A stretch of DNA of 62,398 bases from a bacterium (GTDB taxonomy: Bacteria; Patescibacteriota; Gracilibacteria; UBA1369; PNNO01): NCBI GenBank assembly GCA_021158225.1, contig JAGGUZ010000016.1, positions 1-62,398 on the forward strand, in the 5' to 3' direction. Made by a program: the position numbers and the translations under genes. How positions within the stretch are numbered: the first letter of the stretch is position 1; every line of letters begins with the position of its first letter. Shown here in pieces: positions 1 through 9,704 of this stretch. Below the pieces are notes generated by a model that saw nothing but the letters and a program-made list of their open reading frames with translations, made no database searches and was not told where the DNA came from.

Positions 1-30
1 ATCATCTTTGACATTATCATCTTTGACATT
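1..30. repeat. Tandem 15-nt direct repeat
   Basis: Two exact copies of atcatctttgacatt stand head to tail at 1-15 and 16-30, followed by a partial third copy. Read on the minus strand each unit encodes Asn-Val-Lys-Asp-Asp, in frame with the partial gene at the left edge, so this is a coding repeat rather than an intergenic one. Confidence 0.8.
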
Positions 31-102
31 ATCATCGCCAATAGGCTTAATTGTAAGCTCATCGTTTTGCATTGATAACGGCTGTTTGCTTTCTTCTGGC
101 AT
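1..102 (-). CDS. Partial protein with acidic pentapeptide repeats (N-terminus only)
   Basis: Only the first 34 codons lie in the window; the rest runs off the left edge. The start ATG is the complement of 100-102. The readable part is hydrophilic and acidic, with no signal peptide, and ends in tandem NVKDD units encoded by a 15-nt direct repeat at 1-30. A well-formed promoter on the same strand lies just upstream (126-154), which supports a genuine start. Family cannot be told from this fragment. Confidence 0.6.
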   Translation of the reverse strand, partial: MPEESKQPLSMQNDELTIKPIGDDNVKDDNVKDD

Positions 103-125
103 ATTAAATCTTAATTTTTCTTTTA

Positions 126-154
126 ATTATAGCATTTTTCTTGTTTTCTGTAAA
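126..154 (-). promoter_or_regulatory. Sigma70-type promoter for the partial left-edge gene
   Basis: On the minus strand TTTACA (149-154), a 17-nt spacer and TATAAT (126-131) are seen, with TGC directly before the -10 (extended -10). It points at the gene starting at 102. Confidence 0.7.
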
Positions 155-183
155 TTTAAAAGAACATAACATTCCACTATAGT
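155..183 (+). promoter_or_regulatory. Candidate promoter for the SLH-S41 protease
   Basis: TTTAAA (155-160), a 17-nt spacer and TATAGT (178-183). Transcription would begin near 190, which argues against the TTG at 189 as start codon and for the ATG at 210. It lies back to back with the minus-strand promoter at 126-154. Confidence 0.5.
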
Positions 184-209
184 AAACGTTGATATTTAAT
201 CAAAATAAT

Positions 210-1892
210 ATGATTCTAAACCTAAAACGCATCACAATTGTTTTTGTAATTTTAATACTTTCATACAAAGGTACATTCGCCTCATTTACCGATGTTATCC
301 CGCAAAGTCTTTTCTTTGATGCCGTCAATTACTTTTCGTACGAATACCCAATTATAGGTCTTGATAAAGATAATTTTAGGCCGTTGAGCAAAATAAACAA
401 AGCTGAGTTTTTTAAACTTCTGATTGAAAGCGGAAACACGAATTCACCTGCCGATTCCGTTGACAGCCCATACAAAGATATAAACGGAGACGAATGGTTT
501 GCCAAGTATATAAACACAGCTCTTAAATTAAATCTTATCCATTTTGATCCTGATGATCCGTATTTTAGACCCGGAAACACTATTAATCGCGCCGATGGAC
601 TTAAATATATATTATCTTATTACGGAATAGATCCGGACATTATAGGAAGTTTTTCGAAAGATTATACGGATATCTCTCAAAATGATTATTTCGCAGATGA
701 ATCACAAGTCGCATATATGTTGAAACTTCTCTCGGATTATAAGTTAAAAAGATTTAATCCATACAAAGAGCTTACCAGAGCACAAACCGTTTACATACTT
801 TACAAATTGCATCAATCGGGATTTACAAATAGCACTATGACGAAGTCAAATCCCGTAGAAATACGCGAGAAAGAGTCATATAAACTTTTCTTGGATGTTT
901 ACGATACAATTTTGGATGAATATGTCGACAAAGAAAAAATAGATGAAAACAGTTTAATTTACGGAGCCATATCCGGGATGGTTACAAGTTTAAACGATCC
1001 ATACAGCACATTCATGCCTCCTCAAGACGCACAAGGATTTAGGGAATCACTTTCCGGAGCATTTGATGGGATAGGCGTTTATTTATCTTATAAAGATGGG
1101 AATTATATCATCCAAACACCGTTAAAAGGATCCCCGGCGGAAAAGGTGGGGCTTAAACCAAATGATATTATAATCGATATAGATGGTCAAAATACGACAG
1201 ATATGACATTTGATAACATAACAAATATGTTAAAAGGACCATCCGGAAGTAAGGTTGTCCTTACAATTAAAAGAAATTCTGTTCTAAAGAAATACACATT
1301 AACACGCTCACTTATCGACATTCCGTTTGTTGAGGGAGAAATAATAAACGGCGTTGGCGTAATTCATTATTATCAATTTACAAGCAATTCCAATTACCAA
1401 TTTACTAACAAACTAAATACAATTTTAAACAAAAACCCAAAAGGACTAGTTATAGATTTAAGAAACAATCCTGGTGGGTATGTTTATAGTGCTCAGCAAT
1501 TCATATCAAGATTTCTGGCAGAAAGTGAGCCTTTTGTAACTGTCAATCTTGCAGACAATTATTCTTATAACGAAGTTTCCTACGGTCCGGGAGATCTTTC
1601 AAAATATAAAATTGTCGTTTTAATAAATGGCGGAAGCGCATCAGCCTCAGAAATTGTTGCACTTGCGCTTAAAGAAAATTTGGGAGCAAAAATAGTTGGA
1701 ACACAAAGTTTTGGAAAAGGAAAAATACAAGAAGTTATATCTTATAAAGATGGATCTTCTTTAAAATTAAGTATGGCACAGTGGACTTCCCCAAACGGAA
1801 TTTCCGTAGAAGACGGTGGCATAATTCCCGATATTGAAATAACAGGTGAATCAAATCAACTTAATAAAGCTATATCCCTGGCGACTCATTAG
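210..1892 (+). CDS. ctpA: SLH-repeat S41 family C-terminal processing peptidase
   Basis: This is a secreted, wall-attached serine protease of the CtpA/Prc family (S41), about 560 residues. The order is: N-terminal hydrophobic signal or anchor (about 1-24), three SLH-like repeats (to about residue 210), the S41 helical region, a PDZ domain around GSPAEKVGLKPND, then the catalytic core. Ser478 in GSASASE and Lys503 in FGKGK sit 25 residues apart, the spacing of the family's Ser-Lys dyad. The reading frame extends to a TTG at 189, but the ATG at 210 gives a clean signal sequence and a plausible 5' leader. SLH repeats normally bind wall polymers, so the protease is probably held on the outer face. 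Its 3' end overlaps virB4 by 23 nt, convergently. Confidence 0.9.
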   Translation: MILNLKRITIVFVILILSYKGTFASFTDVIPQSLFFDAVNYFSYEYPIIGLDKDNFRPLSKINKAEFFKLLIESGNTNSPADSVDSPYKDINGDEWFAKYINTALKLNLIHFDPDDPYFRPGNTINRADGLKYILSYYGIDPDIIGSFSKDYTDISQNDYFADESQVAYMLKLLSDYKLKRFNPYKELTRAQTVYILYKLHQSGFTNSTMTKSNPVEIREKESYKLFLDVYDTILDEYVDKEKIDENSLIYGAISGMVTSLNDPYSTFMPPQDAQGFRESLSGAFDGIGVYLSYKDGNYIIQTPLKGSPAEKVGLKPNDIIIDIDGQNTTDMTFDNITNMLKGPSGSKVVLTIKRNSVLKKYTLTRSLIDIPFVEGEIINGVGVIHYYQFTSNSNYQFTNKLNTILNKNPKGLVIDLRNNPGGYVYSAQQFISRFLAESEPFVTVNLADNYSYNEVSYGPGDLSKYKIVVLINGGSASASEIVALALKENLGAKIVGTQSFGKGKIQEVISYKDGSSLKLSMAQWTSPNGISVEDGGIIPDIEITGESNQLNKAISLATH

Positions 1893-4251
1893 TATCAGTT
1901 GCCTCAGGTATATCCTCCTCCGTAGGAGCCTCTGCAGGCGTTTCCTTGTTAGAAGTTTCTACAGGCGTTTCTTCTTCTAAAGTTTCTTGTGCAGGGACAT
2001 CTTCTTCCTGAGTTCCTTCCAAAGCCTCTTGCTCCCCTACGTACTCCGTCTCTTGAGCCGCAGATTTAAGCATCTGTTCAGGGTTTGTGGTAACAAGCTT
2101 GTCCTCCCCATACGATGCTATAACTTGAATTGCAACATGCTTATTCCCAGCAAAAAATAAACCTTGTCCAACTCCGCTGTTTAATAGCATATATCTTTCT
2201 CCTTCAGTTAAATTAAAAATTTTCTGCAAGATATCAAGAGCGGCCGGCGCCTGTTTTAAAAGCAATTGCATCGAAGAATTAGTAATAATCGGTTTTCCAA
2301 ATGAATTTTGAACAAAGTCTTCAACATCCTGAGTAATTGTAGTTACTCCCAAATAATATTTCCTAGCTCTTTTTACAAGCCCGTAAAGAAACTTTGCGGA
2401 ATCTTCGTGTTGCATAAGAGACCAAGCCTCATCAATAATAAGAAGTCGTTTTTTTAGAGAACTTCTTACCCTGCCCCATATGAAATTAAGAATTATATAC
2501 ATGGCAATCGGACGAAGAGCGTCCTCAAGATCTCTTATACTAAAGACAACAAGACCTGATGTTAAATCGATATTTGTTGTTTTATTAAAAATCCCCGAAT
2601 ACGTTCCTTGTGTAAATTTTGCAAGTCTTGTAGCTATTCCCTTTGCCCCATCCATAGAATTTAAAATATCGTATAAATCCTCCATGGTCGGTGGTGAAAA
2701 TGTCGATGGATCCTCTGTCTCCATCGTGATACCCCGAAGCGCATAAACATCAGTCAATGCTTTATCCAATATAGCTTCTTCCTCCGGAGATATACCTCCA
2801 AGCATAATTTTAAGTAGCCCATGAAGAGAGATAATATTTGATCGCAATAAATCTCCGGGCTGAACAACTTCATCTTTTAAAGGAGCAGGCAAATCAAAAG
2901 GATTAATTCTTCTGTCTGCATTAAGCGAAACTTTCATATAAGATCCTCCAACCGTCTCGCATAAAGACTCATACTCATTTTCCGGATCAATAATAATCAC
3001 ATCAGCCCCAAACATAAGTGAACGCAAAACTTCCAATTTAACCGCATAAGATTTACCTGCCCCGGATTTTGCAAACACTACTGAATTTGCATTTTCAAGA
3101 GAGAATCTATCAAAAATAATCAAACTGTCGTTATGCCTGTTAAGTCCATACAAAATACCTTTATTTGAAGTAAGCTCCGCAGAATTAAACGGAAACATTG
3201 TAGATAAAGGCGATGTATTCATGTTTAATGTCACATCAAGCTCATCCAAACAAAGAGGAAGTGTTGAATTAAATCCATGTTCAGTTTGAAAATCAGCTGT
3301 TTTTGTCATAATAAGTTTTCCACCAAGTACACTTTCGAGCTGTTTTGCAACTCTTTTAAGTTTCTTCTTATCTTCTGAATAAACCGTCATATATAACGCA
3401 AATTGGAAAAATTTCTCTTGTCCTCTTTGTATTTGCGTTCGCAGTTCATCGGCATCTTGAAGCGCGGTTTCTATGGCAGGATCACTTACGTTCCCCTTCT
3501 CAGCCGACATACGAATTGAAGATTGCATTTGAGCGACTTTCCTCTTTAAAACTTTCATAATCGCCGAAGAGTCGATTGGGTAAACAAATTGAGCGATATC
3601 CATAGTTACATCAAAATTGATCACTGGAGAAAGCCAGTTTGAATCTAAGTACCGCGGATATGCATATACATAAAATGTTTTGGCATACATCCCCTCGACA
3701 CGAATTGAATCAAAATCTATATCCATCGAAGATGGTGAAATAAAATCACGAATCGTAGAAAGACCTTCCTGATACAATTTTTCAGCTTCTTGGAAACGTT
3801 TTTTCTCCTCCGGAGTCATAGGAGATTCTTCTTCCTTCTTCCCTAAAGCAGCATTTTTCGTTGCCTGCTTAGCGTATTCAGCTCTACTTTTGTCCGTTAA
3901 AGAAAACATTTTCTTAAAATTATCGAAAATACTTTTCTTTTGAGAAGCTTTTTTTGCTTGATTACTTTTTTGTGAAGCATCCTGAGCAATTGGACTTTCT
4001 GGTGAAACAGCTTTAACTTCAGCTTTTTCCTGCACTTTAGACTCCTTAGTCACGAGAGTTTTATCTTTATTGCTCGCATTTTTAACCCATGCCGGCAATT
4101 CAGCATCCGATTTAGACAGTTCGGAAGAAGTTTGATTAGTCTTTTTCATGCCTTTTTCAAGCCAAGCAGGAGCTTGCACATTATCTTGAGTAACCTCCTT
4201 TTCTACGGTTTTCGTATTTTGTGCTTGTTGATTTTTTGTTTCTTCTGTCAT
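1870..4251 (-). CDS. virB4: VirB4/TraC-family type IV secretion ATPase
   Basis: A VirB4-like ATPase of 793 residues. A low-complexity charged N-terminus (about 1-130) precedes the VirB4 N-domain and the ATPase core, with Walker A GAGKS near residue 400 and Walker B LLIIDEAWSL near residue 605; an acidic Glu/Pro/Thr-rich tail follows. VirB4 proteins power substrate or pilus-subunit movement at the inner face of type IV secretion systems. The frame is open to 4305, but the ATG at 4251 is preceded by AAGGA, and the longer start would overlap the promoter. None of the other T4SS genes (virB6, virB8, virB10, virD4) is in this window. The real substrate is unknown. Confidence 0.9.
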   Translation of the reverse strand: MTEETKNQQAQNTKTVEKEVTQDNVQAPAWLEKGMKKTNQTSSELSKSDAELPAWVKNASNKDKTLVTKESKVQEKAEVKAVSPESPIAQDASQKSNQAKKASQKKSIFDNFKKMFSLTDKSRAEYAKQATKNAALGKKEEESPMTPEEKKRFQEAEKLYQEGLSTIRDFISPSSMDIDFDSIRVEGMYAKTFYVYAYPRYLDSNWLSPVINFDVTMDIAQFVYPIDSSAIMKVLKRKVAQMQSSIRMSAEKGNVSDPAIETALQDADELRTQIQRGQEKFFQFALYMTVYSEDKKKLKRVAKQLESVLGGKLIMTKTADFQTEHGFNSTLPLCLDELDVTLNMNTSPLSTMFPFNSAELTSNKGILYGLNRHNDSLIIFDRFSLENANSVVFAKSGAGKSYAVKLEVLRSLMFGADVIIIDPENEYESLCETVGGSYMKVSLNADRRINPFDLPAPLKDEVVQPGDLLRSNIISLHGLLKIMLGGISPEEEAILDKALTDVYALRGITMETEDPSTFSPPTMEDLYDILNSMDGAKGIATRLAKFTQGTYSGIFNKTTNIDLTSGLVVFSIRDLEDALRPIAMYIILNFIWGRVRSSLKKRLLIIDEAWSLMQHEDSAKFLYGLVKRARKYYLGVTTITQDVEDFVQNSFGKPIITNSSMQLLLKQAPAALDILQKIFNLTEGERYMLLNSGVGQGLFFAGNKHVAIQVIASYGEDKLVTTNPEQMLKSAAQETEYVGEQEALEGTQEEDVPAQETLEEETPVETSNKETPAEAPTEEDIPEATDTNESPGI

Positions 4252-4276
4252 GGTCGTCCTTAAATAAAATCTTATT

Positions 4277-4305
4277 AGTATAGCAAATTTTGAGATTTTT
4301 CTCAA
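4277..4305 (-). promoter_or_regulatory. Strong sigma70-type promoter for virB4
   Basis: On the minus strand TTGAGA (4300-4305), a 17-nt spacer and TATACT (4277-4282). The expected transcript begins about 20 nt before the ATG at 4251, with an AAGGA Shine-Dalgarno element in between, one of very few in this window. Confidence 0.75.
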
Positions 4306-4411
4306 GCATTGCCCTATAAAAAAATCCTATGCATTAAATCAAATTTTGTGCTAAAGTTTGCAACGGCTAATTATCAAATAGCCTTTTGATTTCTGTTACT
4401 AATTTTAGAAC

Positions 4412-6988
4412 ATGCCTGACGAGGAAAACAACGAACAAAACCAACTTATCCCTGAGGAGCAAAATGAGGAAATTACATTTGCTCGCAATCTACATAGAAG
4501 AAATATTACGCAAGAAATGGAAGAATCATATCTTGATTATGCAATGAGTGTGATAATTTCTCGCGCCTTGCCGGACGTACGTGACGGGCTTAAACCGGTA
4601 CACAGAAGAATTCTTTACGCAATGCATGATATAGGACTCCATTCAAATGCATCATTTAGAAAATCGGCTACCGTCGTAGGTGAAGTTCTTGGTAAATATC
4701 ACCCTCATGGAGACACAGCTGTTTATGATTCAATGGTTCGTATGGCTCAAGACTTCTCGTTAAGATATCCCCTCGTAAGAGGTCAAGGTAACTTTGGATC
4801 AATCGACGGAGACAGTGCGGCAGCCATGCGTTATACGGAGGCAAAATTGCAAAAAATATCAGACGAAGTCTTGGCAGATATAGGAAAAGAAACTATAGAT
4901 TGGAATCCTAATTACGATGGAAGACACAAAGAACCATCCGTACTTCCTTCAAGAATCCCTCAACTGCTACTTAACGGAACTACGGGTATAGCGGTTGGAA
5001 TGGCAACTTCCATCCCTCCTCATAATCTTGGAGAACTTATAGACGGAACTATTCATCTTATTAATAATCCAGAAGCTACAATCGAAGAATTGATGGAATT
5101 TATTAAAGCTCCGGATTTCCCTACTGCAGGCAAAATTTATGATATCGAAGCAATTAAAGAAGCCTATGTAACCGGACGAGGAGGAATGACTATGCGCGCC
5201 AGAGCGGAGATAGAAGAACGAAAGAACGGAAGATATTCAATAATTATAACCGAAATCCCATATCAAGTGAATAAAGCTTCCCTTGTAGAAAAAATCGCAG
5301 AACTTGTTAGAGATAAAAAAATTGCTGGGATATCAGATATTAGAGATGAATCCAATAAAGACGGCATTCGCATTGTTGTCGAGCTAAAAAAAGACTCTTT
5401 TCCAAGAAAGATTTTAAATCAGCTATACAAATACACACAAATGCAGACGAATTTTAATATGAATATGATTGCTCTTGTTGACGGATTACAACCTAGACTT
5501 CTTAACATTAAGCAAGTCCTTGAATATTTTATAATTCACAGACAAACAGTCGTTAGACGAAGAACCGAATATGAGTTAAGAATTGCAAAAGCAAGAGCGC
5601 ATATACTTGAAGGTTTAAAGATCGCAATCGATAACATAGACGCGGTTATCGAGACAATAAGAAAATCGGACACGAAGGAAGAAGCCCACGATTCTTTAAT
5701 GAAAAAATTTGAACTTTCAGACAAACAGTCAACCGCTATATTGGAAATGAAACTTCAAACATTGGCCGGACTGGAAAGACAAAAAATTGAAGATGAATAT
5801 AAAGAAAAAATAGCATTTATAAATGAACTGGAGATAATTCTTGCCGATCCTCAAAAGATTTTAAATATTATAAAAGACGAACTTGCAGAGATTAAAGAAA
5901 AATATGCGGATGAAAGAAGAACGGAAATAATTTCTCATGGGCTGGGTAAATTCTCTATGAAAGACACAATCCCAAATGAGCCGATGATAGTAATAGTATC
6001 AAAAGAAGGATACATAAAAAGAGTTCCACCTGCATCATTTAAAGCTCAACACAGAGGAGGAAAAGGCACAATAGGAGTGGTAACCAAAGATGAAGATGAG
6101 ATTAATATTATCAGATATGCAAAGAATCATGATAACGCCCTCTTTTTTACAAATCAGGGACGAGTTTTCCAACTTCCCATTTACGAAATAGCAAAGACAA
6201 GCAGGCAAGCAAAAGGACAACCTCTTGTAAATCTTATTCAGCTATCGGAGCGCGAACGAGTTACCGCAATGCTTATTGTAAAAGAAGGATTTAAAGGTCA
6301 ATATCTTATGATGGCAACAAAGAAGGGAACGATTAAGAAAACAAAAATCGAAGCATTTGCCAATGTCAGAAAAAACGGTCTTATTGCAATAAAACTCAGA
6401 GACGGAGATTCTCTTGAATGGGTACGCGGAGTTTCAAAGGAAAACGAAGTGGTAATCGTTACCCGTGAAGGGAAAAGCATTAGATTCAAAGAAGACAATG
6501 TAAGGAGCATGGGACGTACATCGATGGGAGTACGTGGAATAAGATTAAAAGGTGATGATTATGTGGTTGAAATGGACATAGTTTTCACACAAGAAGCATC
6601 ACTATTTGTAGTAATGGAAAACGGGCTTGGGAAAAATTCAAAAATCACAAATTACAGATTGCAAAACAGAGGCGGGACGGGTATAAAAACGGCAAAGGTA
6701 ACAAGTAGAACCGGTAAAGTCGCAGGTGCTAAAATTCTTGAAAAATTCTATGAAGGTGACGCAATTCTAATCTCGAAAAAAGGTCAAATTATTAGAATGA
6801 ATCTAAAAGATATTCCAACCAGAGGAAGATCTACGCAAGGTGTCTATTTGATGAGGTTAAAAAAATCCGATCACGTTAGCACTCTTTCGATTATAAGAAC
6901 TGATGAAATCCCAAAAGAGGAAGAAACTGATAAAAAAGGAGTTGAAAAAGAAAAGGAAGTTAACTCCAAACAACCAAGTTTGCTCTAA
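4412..6988 (+). CDS. gyrA: DNA gyrase subunit A
   Basis: GyrA cuts and rejoins DNA in the GyrA2GyrB2 complex that introduces negative supercoils. The 858-residue protein has the winged-helix/tower/coiled-coil cleavage core, with catalytic Tyr141 in AAMRYTEA, then a C-terminal beta-pinwheel. The GyrA box reads QHRGGKG (546-552) against the usual QRRGGKG, which favours gyrase over topoisomerase IV. In the quinolone-determining region [10 protein letters not shown] has Thr at the position of E. coli Ser83, an amino acid found naturally in other bacteria. The C-terminus is Lys/Glu-rich. The next gene starts 9 nt downstream. No gyrB is present in the window. Confidence 0.97.
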   Translation: MPDEENNEQNQLIPEEQNEEITFARNLHRRNITQEMEESYLDYAMSVIISRALPDVRDGLKPVHRRILYAMHDIGLHSNASFRKSATVVGEVLGKYHPHGDTAVYDSMVRMAQDFSLRYPLVRGQGNFGSIDGDSAAAMRYTEAKLQKISDEVLADIGKETIDWNPNYDGRHKEPSVLPSRIPQLLLNGTTGIAVGMATSIPPHNLGELIDGTIHLINNPEATIEELMEFIKAPDFPTAGKIYDIEAIKEAYVTGRGGMTMRARAEIEERKNGRYSIIITEIPYQVNKASLVEKIAELVRDKKIAGISDIRDESNKDGIRIVVELKKDSFPRKILNQLYKYTQMQTNFNMNMIALVDGLQPRLLNIKQVLEYFIIHRQTVVRRRTEYELRIAKARAHILEGLKIAIDNIDAVIETIRKSDTKEEAHDSLMKKFELSDKQSTAILEMKLQTLAGLERQKIEDEYKEKIAFINELEIILADPQKILNIIKDELAEIKEKYADERRTEIISHGLGKFSMKDTIPNEPMIVIVSKEGYIKRVPPASFKAQHRGGKGTIGVVTKDEDEINIIRYAKNHDNALFFTNQGRVFQLPIYEIAKTSRQAKGQPLVNLIQLSERERVTAMLIVKEGFKGQYLMMATKKGTIKKTKIEAFANVRKNGLIAIKLRDGDSLEWVRGVSKENEVVIVTREGKSIRFKEDNVRSMGRTSMGVRGIRLKGDDYVVEMDIVFTQEASLFVVMENGLGKNSKITNYRLQNRGGTGIKTAKVTSRTGKVAGAKILEKFYEGDAILISKKGQIIRMNLKDIPTRGRSTQGVYLMRLKKSDHVSTLSIIRTDEIPKEEETDKKGVEKEKEVNSKQPSLL

Positions 6989-6997
6989 TATTACGTT

Positions 6998-8239
6998 ATG
7001 AAACGTAGCTTATATGTGCTTTTGAGCGCCTTACTATGTATGTCTGTCTACACAACTACTGTTTTTGCTCAGGTCTCCGCCGATCTTTCGATATCCGCAG
7101 AAAGCGTCCACTTTTCTAAGGACACTTTTTTGGAAGGGAAATCGGTGAGAATTTATGCGACAATTCAAAATACAAGCAATAAAGATCTACTTGGAACTGT
7201 TCAGTTTTACGATGAAAGCACAAGTTCTCAAATAGGCAGCGACCAAACGGTATCTACTTTTGCACACAAAACCGATGATGTTTTTATTGATTGGACCCCG
7301 TACTTAGAAGGTAACCATTCAATACTCATTTCAATTGATCCGTGGGAAAACAACGAAGATAATACATCAAACAACAATATAAGAAAAACTGTAAAAGTTC
7401 TAAAAGATACAGACCGCGACGGGATTACGGACTCTAAAGATCCGGATGATGACAATGATGGAGTTCTGGATGAGAGAGATGCTTTTCCTTTAAATGCAGC
7501 TGAATGGATTGATACGGACGGAGATAGAATCGGTGATAACAAAGACACTGATGATGACAATGACAGCCATCTGGACAAGGAAGATGCATTTCCTCTTAAT
7601 CCGCTGGAATGGGAGGATACGGACAAAGATGGGATAGGGAACAACAAAGATCTCGACGATGACAATGATAGACTTAACGATAATGAGGAACTAAAGATCC
7701 AAACAAATCCTCTAAAATCGGATAGCGATGATGACGGTATACTTGACGGCGAAGATGCTTTTCCTTTGGATAACACCGAACAATTTGATTATGATAGAGA
7801 CTTAATAGGAGACAACAAAGATACCGACGACGACAACGATGGAGTCCCAGACGAAGAAGACAGCAATGACAATAACAAAGGACCTACAATTATTATTTAT
7901 GGAAATACAAAATTTGCATTTTTAAACAGAGAAATGAATTTTGACGCATCCAAGTCGTTTGATGAAGATGGATCAATTAAAGATATTCAATGGACTATAA
8001 ACGATGAAGAGAGCCAACCCGGGAACAGATTAAAATATCTTGTTACAAAAAAAGCCAGTATTAGCCTTTGTGTCGTAGCTACAGACGACAAAGGAGAAAT
8101 CCGTAAATTAATGTTTAATATTCAAGTTTACAATATTGATTTTTATCTAGTCGGAGCTATGATTTTAATAATAATTGTTCTTGCAATTGTAATATTTTTA
8201 AAGTATAGTTCACGGGCAGAAAAATTATCGAACAGTTAA
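6998..8239 (+). CDS. Secreted, membrane-anchored protein with thrombospondin type 3 calcium repeats
   Basis: A 413-residue surface protein. It has an N-terminal signal peptide (about 1-24), a CARDB-like beta domain (about 30-130), then five or so Asp-rich units of the DxDxDGIxDxxDxDDDNDG kind (about 135-290), a PKD-like beta domain (about 295-375) and one C-terminal membrane span (about 382-403) with a short basic tail. Type 3 thrombospondin repeats bind calcium. The arrangement suggests an extracellular stalk held in the membrane. It sits 9 nt behind gyrA and 9 nt before rpmE, an odd place for a surface protein, probably co-transcribed. The ligand is unknown. Confidence 0.75.
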   Translation: MKRSLYVLLSALLCMSVYTTTVFAQVSADLSISAESVHFSKDTFLEGKSVRIYATIQNTSNKDLLGTVQFYDESTSSQIGSDQTVSTFAHKTDDVFIDWTPYLEGNHSILISIDPWENNEDNTSNNNIRKTVKVLKDTDRDGITDSKDPDDDNDGVLDERDAFPLNAAEWIDTDGDRIGDNKDTDDDNDSHLDKEDAFPLNPLEWEDTDKDGIGNNKDLDDDNDRLNDNEELKIQTNPLKSDSDDDGILDGEDAFPLDNTEQFDYDRDLIGDNKDTDDDNDGVPDEEDSNDNNKGPTIIIYGNTKFAFLNREMNFDASKSFDEDGSIKDIQWTINDEESQPGNRLKYLVTKKASISLCVVATDDKGEIRKLMFNIQVYNIDFYLVGAMILIIIVLAIVIFLKYSSRAEKLSNS

Positions 8240-8248
8240 AGTTTTATT

Positions 8249-8620
8249 ATGAAACAAGATATACACCCAAAATATTATCCTAATGCAACATTTACATGCG
8301 CTTGCGGAAACGTTATTATTGCAGGATCAACAATAGAAACTCAAAAAACGGATATTTGTAGTAAATGTCACCCTTTTTATACCGGAAAACATAAATTAGT
8401 TGATACTGCCGGACGTGTTGATAAGTTTAAAGCAAGACAAAAAAGGGCCCAAGAAATGCAACAGAAAAGCGACAAGAGTAAAACCAATGAAGCAAAAAAC
8501 GACAAAAGTGATGAGAAATATCTTACCGTAAAGGATATAAAAACACTTAAAGAGAAAACTCCAAAAAAAAGCACTAAGGTTGCTAAGAAACCAACTGCAA
8601 AAAAAGCTAAAGTTGCTTAA
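8249..8620 (+). CDS. rpmE: 50S ribosomal protein L31 with long basic C-terminal extension
   Basis: Residues 1-70 match L31 of the zinc-binding type: Cys17, Cys19, Cys37 and Cys40 form the CxC...CxxC ligand set, and the HPFYTG segment follows. L31 bridges the large and small ribosomal subunits. The protein is 123 residues, whereas L31 is usually 66-90. The extra 50 or so residues are almost wholly Lys/Ala/Thr/Asp and resemble a disordered RNA-binding tail. It lies between the calcium-repeat protein and aroC. Confidence 0.95.
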   Translation: MKQDIHPKYYPNATFTCACGNVIIAGSTIETQKTDICSKCHPFYTGKHKLVDTAGRVDKFKARQKRAQEMQQKSDKSKTNEAKNDKSDEKYLTVKDIKTLKEKTPKKSTKVAKKPTAKKAKVA

Positions 8621-8635
8621 TCTTAAACATATTTC

Positions 8636-9703
8636 ATGCCGGGGAATTCCATTGGCAAATTATTTCGAGTGTCTACCTGGGGAGAATCTCACGGGAAAGC
8701 AATCGGTGTTTTAGTCGACGGTTGTCCTCCCGGAATTGCCTTAAATGAAAAAGACATACAACTTAAGCTCGACAAACGAAAACCAAAAGGATTTTTCGAG
8801 ACATCTCGTAGAGAAGAAGATAAAGCTAAAATCCTTTCTGGGGTATTTAAAGGAAAAACAACCGGAATGCCAATTTCAATAATTATTTGGAACAAAGATT
8901 CAAGATCAAAGGACTATGAGAAAATTAAGGATATATACAGACCTGGTCATGCCGACTATACATACGAACAAAAATATGGGATTTATGATTACAGAGGTGG
9001 AGGAAGATCTTCGGGAAGAGAAACGGTTGCAAGAGTTATGGCCGGAGCAATAGCTGAGAAAATACTTTCACGCAAGAAGATTTCAGTTATCGGACATACA
9101 ATCCAAATTGGTGAAATAAAGTCGGAAAAATTTAAAGCAAATGAGATTGGACACAATAATCTTAAGTGTGCAGATAAGCTTGCTGCCAAAGAAATGCTTA
9201 ATTTGCTAACCACGATTAAAAAAGAAAAAAATTCCATAGGAGGAATAATAGAATTAATAATTAGAGGTGTCCCAATTGGGCTTGGAGAGCCTGTTTTTGA
9301 CAAACTGGATGCTGATTTAGCAAAAGCTATTATGTCTATCGGCGGAGTTAAAGGAATCTCGATAGGAACTGGATTTGATGTAGCAACAAAGAAAGGTTCA
9401 AATAATAACGACTCATATGAAATTAGAAGAAACCAAGTCCGTACCGCAACAAATAATGCAGGTGGAATTCTTGGAGGAATATCAAATGGCGAAGATATAA
9501 TCGTACATATTGCAGTAAAAGCACCTGCAAGTATAGGGATTGAACAAAAAAGTCTGAATAAACGAAGAAAAACCGTGAATTTTACAATAGGAGGGAGACA
9601 CGACACATGTATTGTACCAAGAATAATTCCAGTAGCCGAAAGTATGGCCGCAATTACAATCACCGATCACTTATTACTACAAGAATCAAACCAACTACAA
9701 TAA
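8636..9703 (+). CDS. aroC: Chorismate synthase
   Basis: AroC converts 5-enolpyruvylshikimate-3-phosphate to chorismate with reduced FMN, the last shikimate-pathway step. The 355-residue protein is of normal length and carries the family signatures TWGESHG near the start, GGRSSGRETVARV around residue 120, the RTATNNAGGILGGISNG segment around residue 265 and GRHDTCIVPR around residue 320. No other shikimate gene is in the window. The following tgt gene begins 2 nt after the stop. Confidence 0.97.
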   Translation: MPGNSIGKLFRVSTWGESHGKAIGVLVDGCPPGIALNEKDIQLKLDKRKPKGFFETSRREEDKAKILSGVFKGKTTGMPISIIIWNKDSRSKDYEKIKDIYRPGHADYTYEQKYGIYDYRGGGRSSGRETVARVMAGAIAEKILSRKKISVIGHTIQIGEIKSEKFKANEIGHNNLKCADKLAAKEMLNLLTTIKKEKNSIGGIIELIIRGVPIGLGEPVFDKLDADLAKAIMSIGGVKGISIGTGFDVATKKGSNNNDSYEIRRNQVRTATNNAGGILGGISNGEDIIVHIAVKAPASIGIEQKSLNKRRKTVNFTIGGRHDTCIVPRIIPVAESMAAITITDHLLLQESNQLQ

Positions 9704-9704
9704 T

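Noticed and set aside
1..36. Short direct repeats as a CRISPR or att site
   Set aside because: The units are 15 nt, in frame, and code for NVKDD; no spacers.
4252..4305. Longer virB4 N-terminus
   Set aside because: The extension would run through the promoter -35 and -10 boxes; the ATG at 4251 has an AAGGA site.
7228..7776. Minus-strand 182-codon Ser-rich frame
   Set aside because: It is the antisense shadow of the Asp-rich calcium repeats (GAT/GAC read backwards gives Ser/Leu/Val codons) and has no promoter or start context.
8989..9663. Minus-strand 224-codon frame
   Set aside because: It is antisense to aroC, which is certain from its motifs; composition is Pro/Ile/Ser-rich as expected of a shadow.
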